Source: Neospora caninum Liverpool (Eukaryota; Apicomplexa; Conoidasida; Eucoccidiorida; Sarcocystidae). From it: a stretch of DNA of 64,000 nucleotides. This document shows, piece by piece, positions 44,271 through 56,475 of the stretch. The notes under the pieces are model-generated. The model saw nothing but the letters and a program-made list of their open reading frames with translations, was not told the DNA's origin and did no database searches. The translations under genes were made by a program, and so were the position numbers. How positions within the stretch are numbered: the first letter of the stretch is position 1; every line of letters starts with the position of its first letter. The stretch covers positions 4,668,270 to 4,732,269 of the forward strand of contig NC_018390.1 of NCBI RefSeq assembly GCF_000208865.1. Reading direction: 5' to 3'.

Positions 44271-46352
44271 CGTTTTCTTTCGATCGGCTCTGGACGATAC
44301 CCTGGAACCGTGATGCAGTGACGAGCATCCCTCGCTCCAGTATAGCCGCGCACACCACGGTTCAGAGATGCCCATCCCACCACACAGAGTGCAAGCTGAA
44401 GGAAGCATGCCAGAACGGTTTTGACAAGCACGTGTACCTAAAGATATCTACGTTTATCAATGTATGCACATGGACCGTGTCGCCACGTGAGCCCGCCTTT
44501 TTTGTCTGGGCTTTTGCCAGCGCGTGGATCGGGAGAATCGGCGTTGCGGCGTTGCCGACAGTCATATGATCTTCGTCTTCGCGCCGAGCGGCCGAACGTC
44601 GCATGCATAAGCTGGCTGCCGGCGGGGCGGTGCGTCACGGGAAGCGAAGGATGGAGCCAGATCGGATTGCGTGTATGATTGCAGCCTCTCTGCAGTGCGC
44701 GTGTTTTCGTCTGTGCAGCTGGCGAGTTTGAAGCTGTTCTGTGTCCTGCCCACGCTACGTCGGCCCAGAGATGAAATCATTTGAGGCTTCAGTGCCGGTC
44801 TCCCACGGTGATCTGCTCTGCAAGGCTGCATGCCACGCCCACAGACACCGCGAACGGAGTCGAACAGAGATCGCCTGCTGCCGGCGATATCGAGTACTTC
44901 GTCAATCCGAGGGATCGAATGCGATCGAAGCCCCCATGACCAAATCACACTTTATGTTCATATGTTTCACTCGTTGAGTGAGCGCCAGCAGACAGCGCAG
45001 TCTGCCGTAAAGATATAAAAAACTTCAGGGTAGCGCGAAGAGTGTCCGGTGTTGAGCGTTACTGGTACAGCCGTGCTGATGTGATCCAGGCAGTTTGCCT
45101 CATCATCTCGCGATTTATTGTCTCCAAGGTGGGAAAGAGCAGGGGATTCACGACTGACCCCTGTTCATCGATCTGCAACTTTTCACAGGCAAAGGCCGTG
45201 TCTTTTCCAATGTAGTCAGCCTCTGGCTGCCCCGTTCTAGCTAAATTTTACCTCTCGAAGAACCCGTTGCTCCGAGGGTATCGCTTTCCATGGAATTCAG
45301 CCTTTGGCTGGGGCCTGATGAGATTGTTTTGTTCGTTTTATTACAATTTTTTGATGTTACTTCGGTCTCTAATATAAAACGGTGAAAAGGTGTGCTTTTC
45401 AGATGACTGCACAGCAAAAATTCCACATATTGCTGTGTAACCGTTGCTGCAACTCTATTTGGTTCTTATCCGCCCACAGTGTTTGCTCTCTCGCCAGGTT
45501 CCTGGTCCTTTTGTCAAAGTCCTCTTCGGAGGTGCGTTCTGTTTCTTGCTGACACGCCGGCCACTAGCAGTCGCTTAGCCACGAGCTCGACTCTCCACAT
45601 ATTTCCCTTGTTTCCTCATGGTGTCTATATATTCGGAGCTCTGCATATTGTCTGAAAACGGGTTTGCATATTTACCAGGAAGCACCCATTGAAACCCCGT
45701 TCCGTCCACTAAGGCGGAGCAACACTTTTCCTGTGAAATGCCTCTGCATGTATTGAGCGCTGCAACCGCACGACTGGTCCAATACGCCGGTTTGAGGGAT
45801 ACTGAAGCCTCGGGGGGCCTCCGCATCTATGTCCAAGCCGGACGAGAATACTTGCTCTCATACTCTTTGCGTTGGTACCCGTGGCGCCGCGAAATAAAAC
45901 ACCAGTGTATTCACTTCTATACTGAACCGCCTTCTTGTGCAGACGCGACGCTGATGTTCAGGCAAGCGTGAAGCATTTTGGCCTTTGTTGAACACAGCTG
46001 CCCAGTCTGGCAAGGCGACCCGAGACAGAGGAAACCGCGAATCGGACGGCCTGTAACCTGCCGGGACGGGAGTTTTCTGCGATACCCCTGCCATACCGGT
46101 GGCGCACATTTCGTTGATTTCTCTCGCGAAGCAGGCTTTCTCAACTCCCGGCTAGGAAGACGGGACGGGGACGGGTACACGCAAGTAAGCCGTCTCCAGA
46201 ATCGAGAGCAGTGAAATTGTGCGCACAATTTCCCGACGTGTTTAGCGTCCATTCCTCGCTAGGATTTTACTTGACGTGGCTTATCCTGCTTTGCCTTAGA
46301 ACCATTATCGTTCGGTGAAATTAATCCACGATTTTAACGGAAGGTCACACTC
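44271..46352. other. Unresolved stretch between the HUS1-like and Cys-containing genes
   Basis: No gene model could be built. Possible small plus-strand exons exist, for example 45497-45531 (VPGPFVKVLFG between an acceptor and a GTGCGT donor). These could be upstream exons of the gene that follows. A minus-strand frame at 45575-45826 is also open. Nothing else is seen. Confidence 0.35.
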
Positions 46353-48678
46353 GTGGCATCTCTAGGCACGAGGGACTCAGCAGGAACAGGCACTCGTTTG
46401 TGTCACGCGCGTTCAAGACAGCGTACGTGTGCCATCCTCGAGCAACTGTGCGCGGCTTCTCGAACCTACCCTTCGACCCAGGATCGACAGCAAGGGCTGT
46501 TGCGAAAACTCTGCCCCACAGGGCCGTCGCCCCGCCTCCCCCCCGCTTCCACATCGTCTGCGGGAGACCGGAAGTTGTACACCACACACTCCCGTCGTGG
46601 TCGGCATCCCGTTCATTGCATTTCATCTTCCGTTTTCCCCCGCGTTTATTCGCGGAGAGGAAGCCGCTGTGGATCAACGCACGATTTGCAGGCGGCTCTT
46701 GTATCGGCGAGAGGAAATGCAATCCGCAACGGAGAAAAATTTACCGTTGCGTCGGATTTTGTGTCCGTACACTTAACACCGCGCTGCGGGTATAGTCTGC
46801 GGTACAAGCAGGTGTTTTTCCGGTCACTTTTTAGGTTATTCCCTTTTTAAAGTTTCTTGGGGCGGGGGTTGCCGCGTATTCCAGGCAACATGGTGACACA
46901 CCAAACCGCAAGCGTCGCCGTCGGAGTGCTGCAGTCAGCACCGTCGATCAGACGAGCTTGAGGGAAGCACTCAATCTTCTCACTTTGTCACAAGTAAGTT
47001 TTCGCCACAGTGGAGGCCCAAGCGGCGTAGTCTTCCAGTTTTGCGTAAAGGAGAATTGCTCGAGAGACACGGATTCCGTGTCGGACACTGGCGCAGCTGG
47101 TGTGTCGCGTCTGCTTCGCTGAGAGTGCCGCCCCCCCCCCCCCCCCCCCCCTCGGCGGGCCGATTCGCGCCATTCCGTGATGTGTGCATTTCACCCGTCT
47201 TTTGTATGTTTACATCTAATGAGGGGTTAAAGGCACCAAGCGGATGATAACGATGGAGCAGCCGCGCTTTGTGCTGCGCATCTGACGTCCTGTTGACATC
47301 ACCCATCAATGCTGCCTTCCTTCTGATACGCAGTGCCATGGTTGAAAACGAACCCGTGTTTGTAGGGTGTTTGAAGCTCGTATTTTGACGCATTTGAGTG
47401 CTGGGAATATATTTGGTATGGCTGCCGAACTCAGAACCGTGACCAGAAGGATGGACAACAGAAATCCAACCCTGACCAACACTGTGGGGAGAGCATAAAC
47501 AAATCGAGCTTTTTAACCCTGATGGTCTGGTGTGCGGCGCCGGTGTGTCTTGTGCTTTTTGCCGGTTTTTCCATGATGACAACTTTACTTCTCCTTCCAC
47601 TGAGTGGGGCGTTCCCTAGGATCGCTCCTTGGAGAGATTCTTTTTTATCCTCTAAGAAGTTCTGAACGAAGAAACCGTCTCGCTGCAAGCCAACGTGTCG
47701 TGCCATCTCCGTTTCGTTTGCTTGTTCTGTGCGACGTTGACTTTGTTGCCTTTCAGAACCGGTCTCTCTTTTTGAATCAATGTGGAGCCGCCGTGTTTGA
47801 CGACTGTGTACATTGCCTCTTTGACGCGATGATGATACATGTTTTCTATCTGTCAATCCGCTGACGCCCATAATCTGGGTTTAGGGTGGAGACACCTTTT
47901 CTGTTTTTCTGACGGTTGATACGCGTCTTCCCTTAGAATGATGATCGAAGTCTCCCAGCAGTGCTCTGCACTCAAGTTGCTGTGTGTGGTCAAACATCAT
48001 TCTACACTGTCCTGGTCCGTGGGTGACGGGTGGCACCAGTGCTTACCAGCATTTCTAGTGGCCTTTCCCGTCAATCAACGGTTCCCACATTCATGTGGTT
48101 TTTCTGTCCGTTTTCCCAGGGAGTGGTGTGTGTGGTGTCTCATCGAAATGGTTTGCAGGGTCAAATCCAGCCTTTTGCACACGAGACGTATTCGTGTTAC
48201 GTGCTTTCCTTGCAGACTGCGTTTCGGCAAACGTGCGAGCTTCTGGGAGCAGCAAGCGAGTTGCATCATAGCGTTCCAACGAGGGCGTGAAGATCTTCGC
48301 TGTGATCGTTCGTACTCTGTGCGTCGGCCACGCAGTCTTCGGCGCTCTTCACAAGCTATGGGGAAAGTCTCCGTGCCATGGGATCGAGAGGATCGATGAG
48401 AAATTCGTGGACGCCTCTCAGCTGTGTTGTCGCCTGATGTGTTCTGCACGTCTCCTCTGTGACCGGCAATCTTTTGCCTGGAGAAGAGGCAGAGCGACGG
48501 CTGGAGGTTGATTGCAGTTGCCGCTTACATGCGGGCTCTTCCAAGGATTGAGTTCATGCGACTGGCGGGACGCTCTCCTTACGGATGGCGTTCCGCTTAC
48601 AGAATGGAGCTTACGCCTTTGCTGTTCCCAACCACCCCGAAGCAAGCGCGTGAACCGAAATGGATTCTGGCGAAATAG
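46353..48678 (+). CDS. Unrecognised multi-exon protein, 5' end unresolved
   Basis: Seven exons join in exact phase: an exon ending at 46801, then 46885-46993, 47757-47807, 47937-48022, 48120-48286, 48336-48506 and 48518-48678 (stop TAG). The frame of the first exon is open from 46353 without an ATG, so upstream exons are expected. The protein includes SDFVSVHLTPRCGYSLR, a basic nuclear-localisation-like PNRKRRRRS, a helical DQTSLREALNLLTLSQ, and a Cys-rich part (GEWCVWCLIEMVC; CFPCRLRFGKRAS; ASQLCCRLMCSARLLC). It ends TPKQAREPKWILAK. No family recognised. The basic cluster and position between two DNA-repair genes make a nuclear role thinkable, but there is no domain evidence. Confidence 0.55.
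47131..47151. repeat. Poly-C tract
   Basis: About 21 consecutive C residues in the long intron of the Cys-containing gene. On the other strand it makes a Gly run in frames that should not be taken as coding. Confidence 0.85.
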
Positions 48679-50214
48679 AAGTGTATTTGAGAAGAGCGTC
48701 ACTTTTGGGTGAGTGTCAGAGCTCGGAAATCTCTGCGCCCCTACGGTGTTTCCCGGTGTGTTCTCGCTGAGAGCTCTCAGTGTCCCACCGCGAGCGACAC
48801 GAAAAGGCAGAGGGGAGGGTCTGAGATGCCGTTTTCTGACCTAGAGGTCACATGCCACGAGGTGTGGGTCGCCAACCAGAAAAAGTCAGATTCGACGGAC
48901 CGAGTGCACCCTGTAGCGCTTGTTTACGGCCGAGTGCCTTGGTCCGGGTGTCTGCTTGAAAGAGGCAGACTGGCACGGGCGCCAGGATTGGCTGGGTTTC
49001 GCTCCAGGATCCTGTCGTTTAAAGCTTGAGTTCAATTTCCGAGGCGTCTACTTGTCCAATTCTGGTGCTCGTAGATGAACTTGATTCAGACTACTCCTGG
49101 CACTCACCCCACACCATGACGCTGTTTTCCTTCATTGTTCTTGTCTTGGCAACGTTTGCGTGGGTTTTACGTGTACCAAACACTGCCCTGTCTAACAAGC
49201 TTTTCAATTTTACAACTCGGCGCAGTTTCCCAGCAACTTGCCGCTGGCTTCATTGTCTGACTGATTCCCGAAAGGGATCACCCGGGGTAAAAGGCCCGTA
49301 CAAATGCAGCTCCACCACTACCAATATACTACAAACAAACGTCTGTAGTTGAGCTCCACATAAACATAGCAAACAGCAGTCAGCTTGCATTTAACATGGA
49401 AGAGCGGTCCCGACGGTCGTTAATCTGTTTTGAGGCGTTCGCTCAATCGTAACGGTGGGGAATCATCGTCGGAGAAACGTCTCGATCTTCGTTTGTCGGA
49501 AGATGAAAGCGGTTTTCGTGGAAACAAAATACCAGAGTGGAGGTCCACTCGACAGCTCGAATCTCGTATTCACCTCAGGCTTTCGGACGCGGTTACATGG
49601 CTAACCACGAAAGGGAAACAGCTGTCCAAAAACGCGCTGCATCAGTTGCAGAGTCGGATTTTTGACCGCGTTCCAGCTGTGCACAGCTTGCGGGGCCTGT
49701 GTTTTATCAACAGGAAAGCACTTCCCGCATGACACAATGCAAAACAAACAAGGCGCAGAACTGTTCTCTTGTTTTGTCGGCGCCTTTGAAATTCACGCTG
49801 GCAAGCCTGGCTAGGCCCCCCCCCTCCTCCCTACCGGAACACGGTCATGCTTGCAAATGTGACAACCCGGCACAGCGAAATAACTTTTTGGACTGGCCCT
49901 CGAGAGGAGTAGAGCTAGCGAGCACACCCTCGCCCAAATCGGGTTTCACTTCCTGCAGGCCCTCCGGTACTCGGGGTATTCGGAGAGACCTCGCAAGCAA
50001 CTCACTTTATCGTGACTTCACCTTGTCATTTGTCATTACTTGGCGTGCGTTCGACAACCGCGTTGGGTTTTTTGAACCTCTTTGTTTTCGAGCTATAGCG
50101 TAGAGCACGTTTGAAGAGCCACCTTGCCAATATTTTTTTAACCTTGTATTAGCAGCGCTTCTACGAGTAGATTTTCCAACGCCAATCATCAGCTGATACG
50201 CCGCTGAAAGGAAG
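48679..50214. other. Spacer upstream of the photolyase gene; possible unassigned exons
   Basis: Holds the 3' UTR of the preceding gene and the photolyase promoter. Two plus-strand stretches are open and look somewhat coding: 48779-49029 (DLEVTCHEVWVANQKKSDST) and 49430-49732 (QLESRIHLRLSDAVTWLTTK). I could not connect either to a start or to a neighbour, so neither is called as a gene. Confidence 0.35.
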
Positions 50215-53082
50215 ATGCCGCATCCTACGCAGACGTCTCCCCCGCACAAGGCGGCGAGTCCACAAACTAAGGGACTGAAGAGATCCGCCTCAGCAGAAAG
50301 CGAACACAAACCCGAGAAGAAAACGAAGAAGGCTGCCACGCTTCCAGAAACCAGCCGCATGCATCGTGGCGAACAGGAATGGATAAAGAACGGCTGCGTA
50401 GATGAGCGTCGAGTTCGTCTGGTGACAGAGGGAATCCGAGAACCCAAGGCCGACGGAAAGGTCGTGATATGCTATCTCCAACGTGATCTTCGTGTTCAAG
50501 AAAACTGGGCGCTTCTCTTGGCACAGGTGAGACGGAGTGACCACCATGTGTTGGTCTTTCAGTGACAGTCCTGACTGATTGCTATACACCTGGATTAGAA
50601 ACGAAATCTTTTTTAGTGCCTGGTTGCTCGGTGTGCACGAATATAATGGAACATGCTACGACGCACCACCTGTCGATATTTGTTGTGCCGGAATGGCTTC
50701 GACACCCAAGATGGTGCATAACTTTTGGCTGCAAGCTCTAAGCAGATGTCACAGCTCTCCGTGTCCTCGCAAGACAGGCGACGTCGCGTGGTTGCCATAT
50801 TACTCATGTGCATTACGCTGTTCACTTTGTTGCACCACTCAGGAAGCGGCTCGAGCACTGAATAAGCCCCTCGTAGTGATTCACCTTCTCGTTCCCGGCC
50901 TAGCATTCCAACCGACGCGGCGCCATCTGTCCTTTTTTATTGGGGGAGCCCGAGAGGTTGAAGCCGAGTTGAAGTCCTTGAACATCGGATTTGAATTGCC
51001 CATAGTTGCCAAGAAAGACCCCAAAGGCAGACTCGATGAGGCTAATAAGAAAATCGAAGAGGTGTTTGCTGCACTGCAGCCAGCCTTGGCTGTTTGTGAC
51101 TTCAACCCCCTCAGGTATAGACTGCTGAATATATATATATATATATATATACGTATCTGTAAGTGCATGTAGTACAAAAAAGGCGAGAACAACATCCACG
51201 CGGACGGCCAGGTAGTTGAAACAACAACGAAAGAGGCTGTGGATTGTTCCGGACTTTTCTTCTGCCGTCATTCTGCCCCGCTGTATTGATCATTTGCTTT
51301 GGATGTGACGTGGTGTCTGTCATTTGCAGACTGCCGACACAGATCGTCGAAGCCCTAGCGAGAGTGTATGGGAAAGGCCTCTCGCCACTTTACCAGGTGG
51401 ACACACATGCAGTGGTTCCCTGCTGGGTTGCTTCGAACAAGGCAGAGGTAGGTCTGCTTTTATTTACCACTTCTCCTGTCGAGATTTGCACGTTTGATTT
51501 CCAATCTGGAAGCGAATACCTTTGCTCCGTATTGGTTTATATGTAGTTGTGGAGGAAAAGACTGGGAACTGGCTATACCCCTGTCGAGTGGTTGTGTTGT
51601 TCTAACAGACATCAGCCCGCACAATGCGACCAAAACTCCAGGCGATGCTGAAGGAATTTGCAGTGCCTTTCCCCAAGGTTGAACCGCATCCGGTTCCGTG
51701 GACATCCAAGCAATTGTTTCCCTTGGATGAGGACAGAGTCCTCTCAGCAGTGAAGCCAGATCCCCCAGAGCCTCTGGACTCCTGGAAACCAGGAACGAAG
51801 GCTGCGCTCAGGTTGCTTCAGTCTTTCGCAACTCCTCAGAATATTGCGAAATACGGCAAAGCACGGAACGATCCGTTGGCCGACTGTCAAAGTGATTTAT
51901 CCCCGTATATTCACTTCGGACACATTGCTGTGCAACGCTGTTTGATGGAAGTTTCGAAGCTGAAGGATACGACAGGCGATAGGGCGGTACATGAAGGCGT
52001 CAGGGCCTTCATTGATGAAGTTGTTGTGAGAAGTCAGCTCTCAGACAACTTTGTTTTCTTTAATCCGCACTATGACGACATCAAAGGTGCACCGGACTGG
52101 GCAAAACAGACGTTGGAGAAGCACGCGAAAGACAAACGTGAACCTCAATATGAGTTTACGGCGCTTGAAGAAGGGAAGACTTACGACTCACTGTGGAATG
52201 CTGCGCAACTGCAACTCGTACGTGACGGCAAAATGCATGGATACCTGAGAATGTACTGGGCAAAAAAGCTGCTGGAATGGACGAAATCGCCTCAAGAAGC
52301 ATTGAAAACAGCCATCGCTTTGAATGACAAGTATCACTTGGACGGCACAGACCCCAACGGTGTGACAGGTTGCATGTGGAGTATCGGCGGCGTCCACGAT
52401 CAGGGTTTTAAGGAGCGACCGGTCTTCGGCAAAATTAGATACATGAATTACCCGGGTTGCGAGCGCAAATTCGACGTTAAAGCATTTGTTCGCAAGTTCC
52501 CGGGCGCAGCAGAGAATGCAGTTAACGCAGCGAAGCAGGGACTGATTCCTTTCAGCGGTAAAATGAAGAAGGAACTCCAGGAAATACCAAAGGGACGGGA
52601 CTCAGAACAAGCAACGGCTACCATGATGAAGAAGATAGAGCAGCATAAGGCGCAAAATACAAACGCAGGTCCATCATCGAGCAAGGAGACGAAGACGGAC
52701 GAGCCAAAGAAACGCCAGAGAAAAGGAAGCGTGGATGAGCGGGCCCCCGCAAAATCTGGTGCTGCCAAGGAAGAAGCGGAAGTTGAAGCTGAGGAAGGTA
52801 AGGGACTCAGAAGCCAAATACTGAGCACTGGTAGAGGCTTCAGAATGCGTTGTCGTCATAGCGGTGATGTGTGGGGTAATAACTCAGCGGCACACGTTGT
52901 CATTCAGCACTGTGCAAATACCAGCTTTCTGAGAGGCAGCTGCACTGCGTCAAGTGGTACCATCCGGCCAGGGCTGGGGCACACACACACGACGCCACGT
53001 AAACAGTTCATCTGCGTGGTCACCGCAGCAGGACCTCCTGTGTTTTCTCTTCCTTCTCTCAGAGGCCGGTAGCGACGAATAA
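50215..53082 (+). CDS. Class II CPD photolyase (deoxyribodipyrimidine photolyase)
   Basis: Five exons join in phase (50215-50526, 50843-51114, 51330-51447, 51609-52797, 53063-53082), giving 636 residues. Class II signatures: QRDLRVQENWALLLAQ at 89-104, FNPLR near the end of exon 2, YQVDTHAVVPCWVASNKAE then TSARTMRPKL, SDLSPYIHFG near 329-338 (FAD pocket), DGKMHGYLRMYWAKKLLEWT near 439, and GVTGCMWSIGGVHDQGFKER then FGKIRYMNYPGCERKFDV near 485-524. Reaction: light-driven, FADH-dependent splitting of cyclobutane pyrimidine dimers. Longer than typical class II enzymes because of a basic N-terminal extension (KPEKKTKKAA, likely nuclear import) and a Lys/Glu-rich tail (KKRQRKGSVDERAPAKSG) ending EEEAGSDE. 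The HDQGF position has Phe where class II enzymes commonly have Trp. A read through a longer last exon is possible but needs a phase the donor does not give. Confidence 0.93.
51129..51151. repeat. (TA)n microsatellite in photolyase intron 2
   Basis: About eleven TA units shortly after the exon 2 donor at 51114 and well before the exon 3 acceptor at 51329. Likely polymorphic; no effect on the reading frame. Confidence 0.9.
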
Positions 53083-54779
53083 GCCAAAAGAAACACTTGC
53101 CGTCGCCGTTCCATATCAAAAATTCGATCTGCAGGGGTATCTTCTTCGCATTAAGTCGGCTGACGCAAAAACGGGCGTGAAAGGGGAGTTCGCGAAGCTC
53201 TCAGAGGGGACCGTATCCAAGCAGAGCGACTTGAAGGCCGGTTGTCATTCCTTTTTATGGACAGACTTAATCTGTGAGTGCGGCTCCGGGTGAATGCAAA
53301 CAGAGGAACACGTGAACAGTACTTTGTTCAGCGGTGCCCTGTCGCTGAGCCCCTCAGATGTTGTCGACGTGAGTGATTTTTTTCCCTCCCTAACCATTAA
53401 ATCTTGCGTATAGTGAAAGAAACCTGTGAAGGTAGCAACTCCGTGCGGGCGAAAGCATGCCCGTGTTCATAGAGGTGCAAATAAATGTATGAAACAGCTA
53501 CTGGACGGAATTCTGAGCTCCATTCTTTCCTGGTGTCGTTCGAACCGTCCTGCGATGTGACGACACGGCTGACCGAGGAGTTTATTTCCGTACACTCCCG
53601 TTCAGGATAAGCAGTATCTGAGTACAGCTTCTGAGCGTGTGGTCCAAACAAGAGAAAAGTAGCGGAGACATGCCAGAGGAGCTGGTCTGCCATACACTGT
53701 ACGCCTTCTGTGATCGCGGAAGTAGTAAGCTAAATGCACGTGACCAGTATGGTGACAGTGAATCAAGATGACTGAAAGTGTTTCAACCTCATGCATAGCT
53801 GGTCGTGTTCCCGGATCTTAGCCACATATGAGGACCATAAACAATCAAAGAATGCTTCTGTCTTTGACCCAACCATTAGCCTCCCAGGAAGAATGACCAG
53901 CATTAACTGAATTCCCAAGTTTGGGTATAGTGACATGCCTGTTTTCTCCGTGAAGCTGCTACCACGCACCTCTCCAGGAATGGAAAGCTCCGCACAGAAA
54001 GACCAGGGGCGATACATGTCTGGAAAAAAGTTGGAAAATGAAGAAGGCGTTTGCTTTTTGACTTCGCTAGTGAGAAAATGATCGGACCGAGCGCTGCCGC
54101 GATCAACGCAGTATTACGTATATTAATATCTTTAGCAAAAATATTTCGTAAGCCTCCCATTTGAAGCGCCACCCCTGAAACAGTATGGGGGTTGATGCTC
54201 CACAGGAATAGTTTCCTGGAGCTACTACAGAAACTCATCACTTACTGACTGTGATCTCATCAGCTGAAGATTGGCAACGTTTCCATTTAAACAGGTGGTG
54301 CTAGCACTCATGAAAGCCCTACTCTTATTGTTCCGCTGTTAGCCTCGTACTTGTCCCACAATGAAAACGCTTCAAAGTGCGTGATACAGCACGATGAGAC
54401 TAAGCTAGGGCTTCCGAAAACAAGGCAGTGCGCCGGATAGACGGACTTTTCCCCGCCCTTACGGCTCTACTACTTATCTTGAAGGCTGTTGGGAATACAA
54501 ACGTTTTGTACAAATTCCTGATGAACGGTAACCAAGCAACCCCACAGCCTGCTGTTACCTACCTAAGATGAGCCCCTGGACGCTGGAAAATTTACTTGGG
54601 CCCCGGAAAAAGTATGTGCTCACAAGGCGGATGAAGGCACAAAGTGTGTGGAACTGAGAGATCAGGGCTGCGGCACGCAGTGTGCCTTTCCTTTTACCGT
54701 AACACGTGCAAACGTGCGTTGCTCTTTCTTTGGGAAACTGTTGACTCTGGCACAGTTCCTTGACAAGCTTCACCATAGA
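53083..54779. other. Convergent intergenic region
   Basis: It lies between the 3' ends of the photolyase (plus) and the basic disordered protein (minus). A stretch just past the photolyase stop (53085-53275) is open in one plus frame and looks superficially coding (FDLQGYLLRIKSADAK); I treat it as 3' UTR. Short AT-richer frames on the minus strand near 53.6-54.2 kb have no support. Confidence 0.45.
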
Positions 54780-56475
54780 TCAGACAACGAAACATACCCG
54801 ATCACGAAAAGCCGAAGTCCGGAGCCTATACCCATGCCCTCGCGAAAAAGGTCGACACTGTTCTTGAAACCCACACGGCTTCCCTCGCAGAGAAGCCCCC
54901 TAAAAGGCGAAAAGGGCGTCTGATTTTCATTCGTTTCCGGCAGATACAACCCCCCAACTCGCAACGGGACCAATCACACCTTCATTGCGCGGCTGGGACG
55001 TCAGTTACCTTCCGTCTTTTCTGCTTCATAGCAGCCACGAACAGAGAAGGCGAAGGAATTTTTGTCTCGCAGACCAGTGGAGCCCTTCGCCCGGCAAAAA
55101 CCAGCCCGGCACCGGTCAACGAGTCCGAGGACAAATCGTTAACATCGCCAAACACCTGTGCCCGCGCCTCACCCGCTCCACTGTCAACACCTGCACTGGC
55201 GGCGGTGAACGCCGCACAAATCTTTCCAGTTGCTGGTTCCTGTGCGACAGGTGACCCATCGATCTGCTTCGCCTCTGGCGTATCAAAAAAGCCTGCTGAA
55301 GGACTGTCTGTTCCTCTCGGCTCTCCGTCTGCGCCCGCTGCAGCTTTTGCGGTGGAAGCTTCAGCCCCACAGCACGCAGACGTTCTCCGGAGACTAGATG
55401 TCTCCTCTCGTCGAGAGGCCAGCCGGGAGATGCGTTGCTGGGAGAGAGATCGATCTTCTGGCTGCCGCGCTCCGCTCCATTTGGATTCGCTCCTGTTCCC
55501 CGTCCTGAGCCGCTCTCGATGCGGGTCTTTCGTTGTCGGCGGGGTCTTTCCACCACACGGCAATGTCCGTCTGGCCTTCTCTGACGCCGGGAGACAGTCC
55601 TCAGTTGGACTCCTTGAACCCGTTCGCTTCTCTCCCACGGAAACTGCTCGCAAGATACAAGGGCTAGCTACGCTCCTGGCGCTGGGCAAAGCTCGCGAAC
55701 GCGCTTCACGCTTCGCCTCAGCCTCTCCTAGACGTCGCAGAGACGACCGGGAACCTCGACCCCCCTCGGACGGAGCCGAGGAGCGCGGCCAACGAGGCGA
55801 TTGAGGCTGTGCACAGGCCGGCACGGACGGAGACGCTGACGGAGTCGCATGCACCCCTTGAGCCTTTTTTCGAGTGAGGGAAGGAATTCGGGAGGGTCGG
55901 ACCGAGCGGGAACAACTTTGCCACTTCGCGGTCTCGAGAGGCAGACGTTCGCAGGAAGGCCCGGAGGGTGACTTGGGCGGTAGCAACGGAGACTGTGGAC
56001 CTTTCGCACCTTGCGTGTCTTCACCGGTTTCTTCTTCGCCCTCACTGGAAGGCAAAAACGCCGTTTCGCCCCACGAGTCTGGCGTGGCTTTCTGGCTCTG
56101 CACGTCTGCGTGGTCTTTCTGCTCTTCCGGCTCCCTCTCCCGCTTGGCGCGTCCCGGTAGCGGCGCCTCACCTTTTTCGTTCTCTCCTCCCCGTTGTCGG
56201 TCGTTGTCTCGCCGTGGGGGCACCGTCCGCGCAGCGTGCGATGGCGCCGCGTCACGTCGGCGTCCCGACGGACACACGCTCGGCGCGCGCGTCACTCTCG
56301 CCACGACGGAGTCTCTCTCCCTCTCTCCCTCTAGCCTGTCCGACGCAGCGAACGCGCCGCAGGCTGCTGGAGAGCTGGCTGCATGCAGGCGCATCCCGGC
56401 GGCCGAGGAGGACGGCAGGCGACGACCGGAGGTGCCAAGAGGCTCACTCGAACTGCTCAGTGCAGCCCGCAGCAA
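54780..56475 (-). CDS. Disordered, basic, probably nuclear protein
   Basis: Two exons (55009-56475 and 54780-54899) join in phase across a 109-base intron with donor GTAACT and a strong CCTTTTAG acceptor, giving 528 residues. The first exon from ATG 56475 is Arg/Ser/Pro/Glu-rich throughout with no ordered domain. Near its end it becomes hydrophobic and defined (PSPSLFVAAMKQKRRK). The short second exon continues as KGASLRGKPCGFQEQCRPFS then RGHGYRLRTSAFRDR, a Cys/Arg-rich tail unlike the rest and the part most likely to be conserved. If intron retention occurred, the protein would end VTDVPAAQ instead. The basic clusters suggest a nuclear location. No family recognised. It lies 400 bases downstream of the myosin 3' end on the same strand. 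Confidence 0.55.

Noticed and set aside
53085..53275. Possible additional C-terminal exon of the photolyase (FDLQGYLLRIKSADAK)
   Set aside because: The strong donor at 52797 leaves phase 1, and the acceptor at 53062 in that phase reads EAGSDE then stop. The longer frame needs a different phase.
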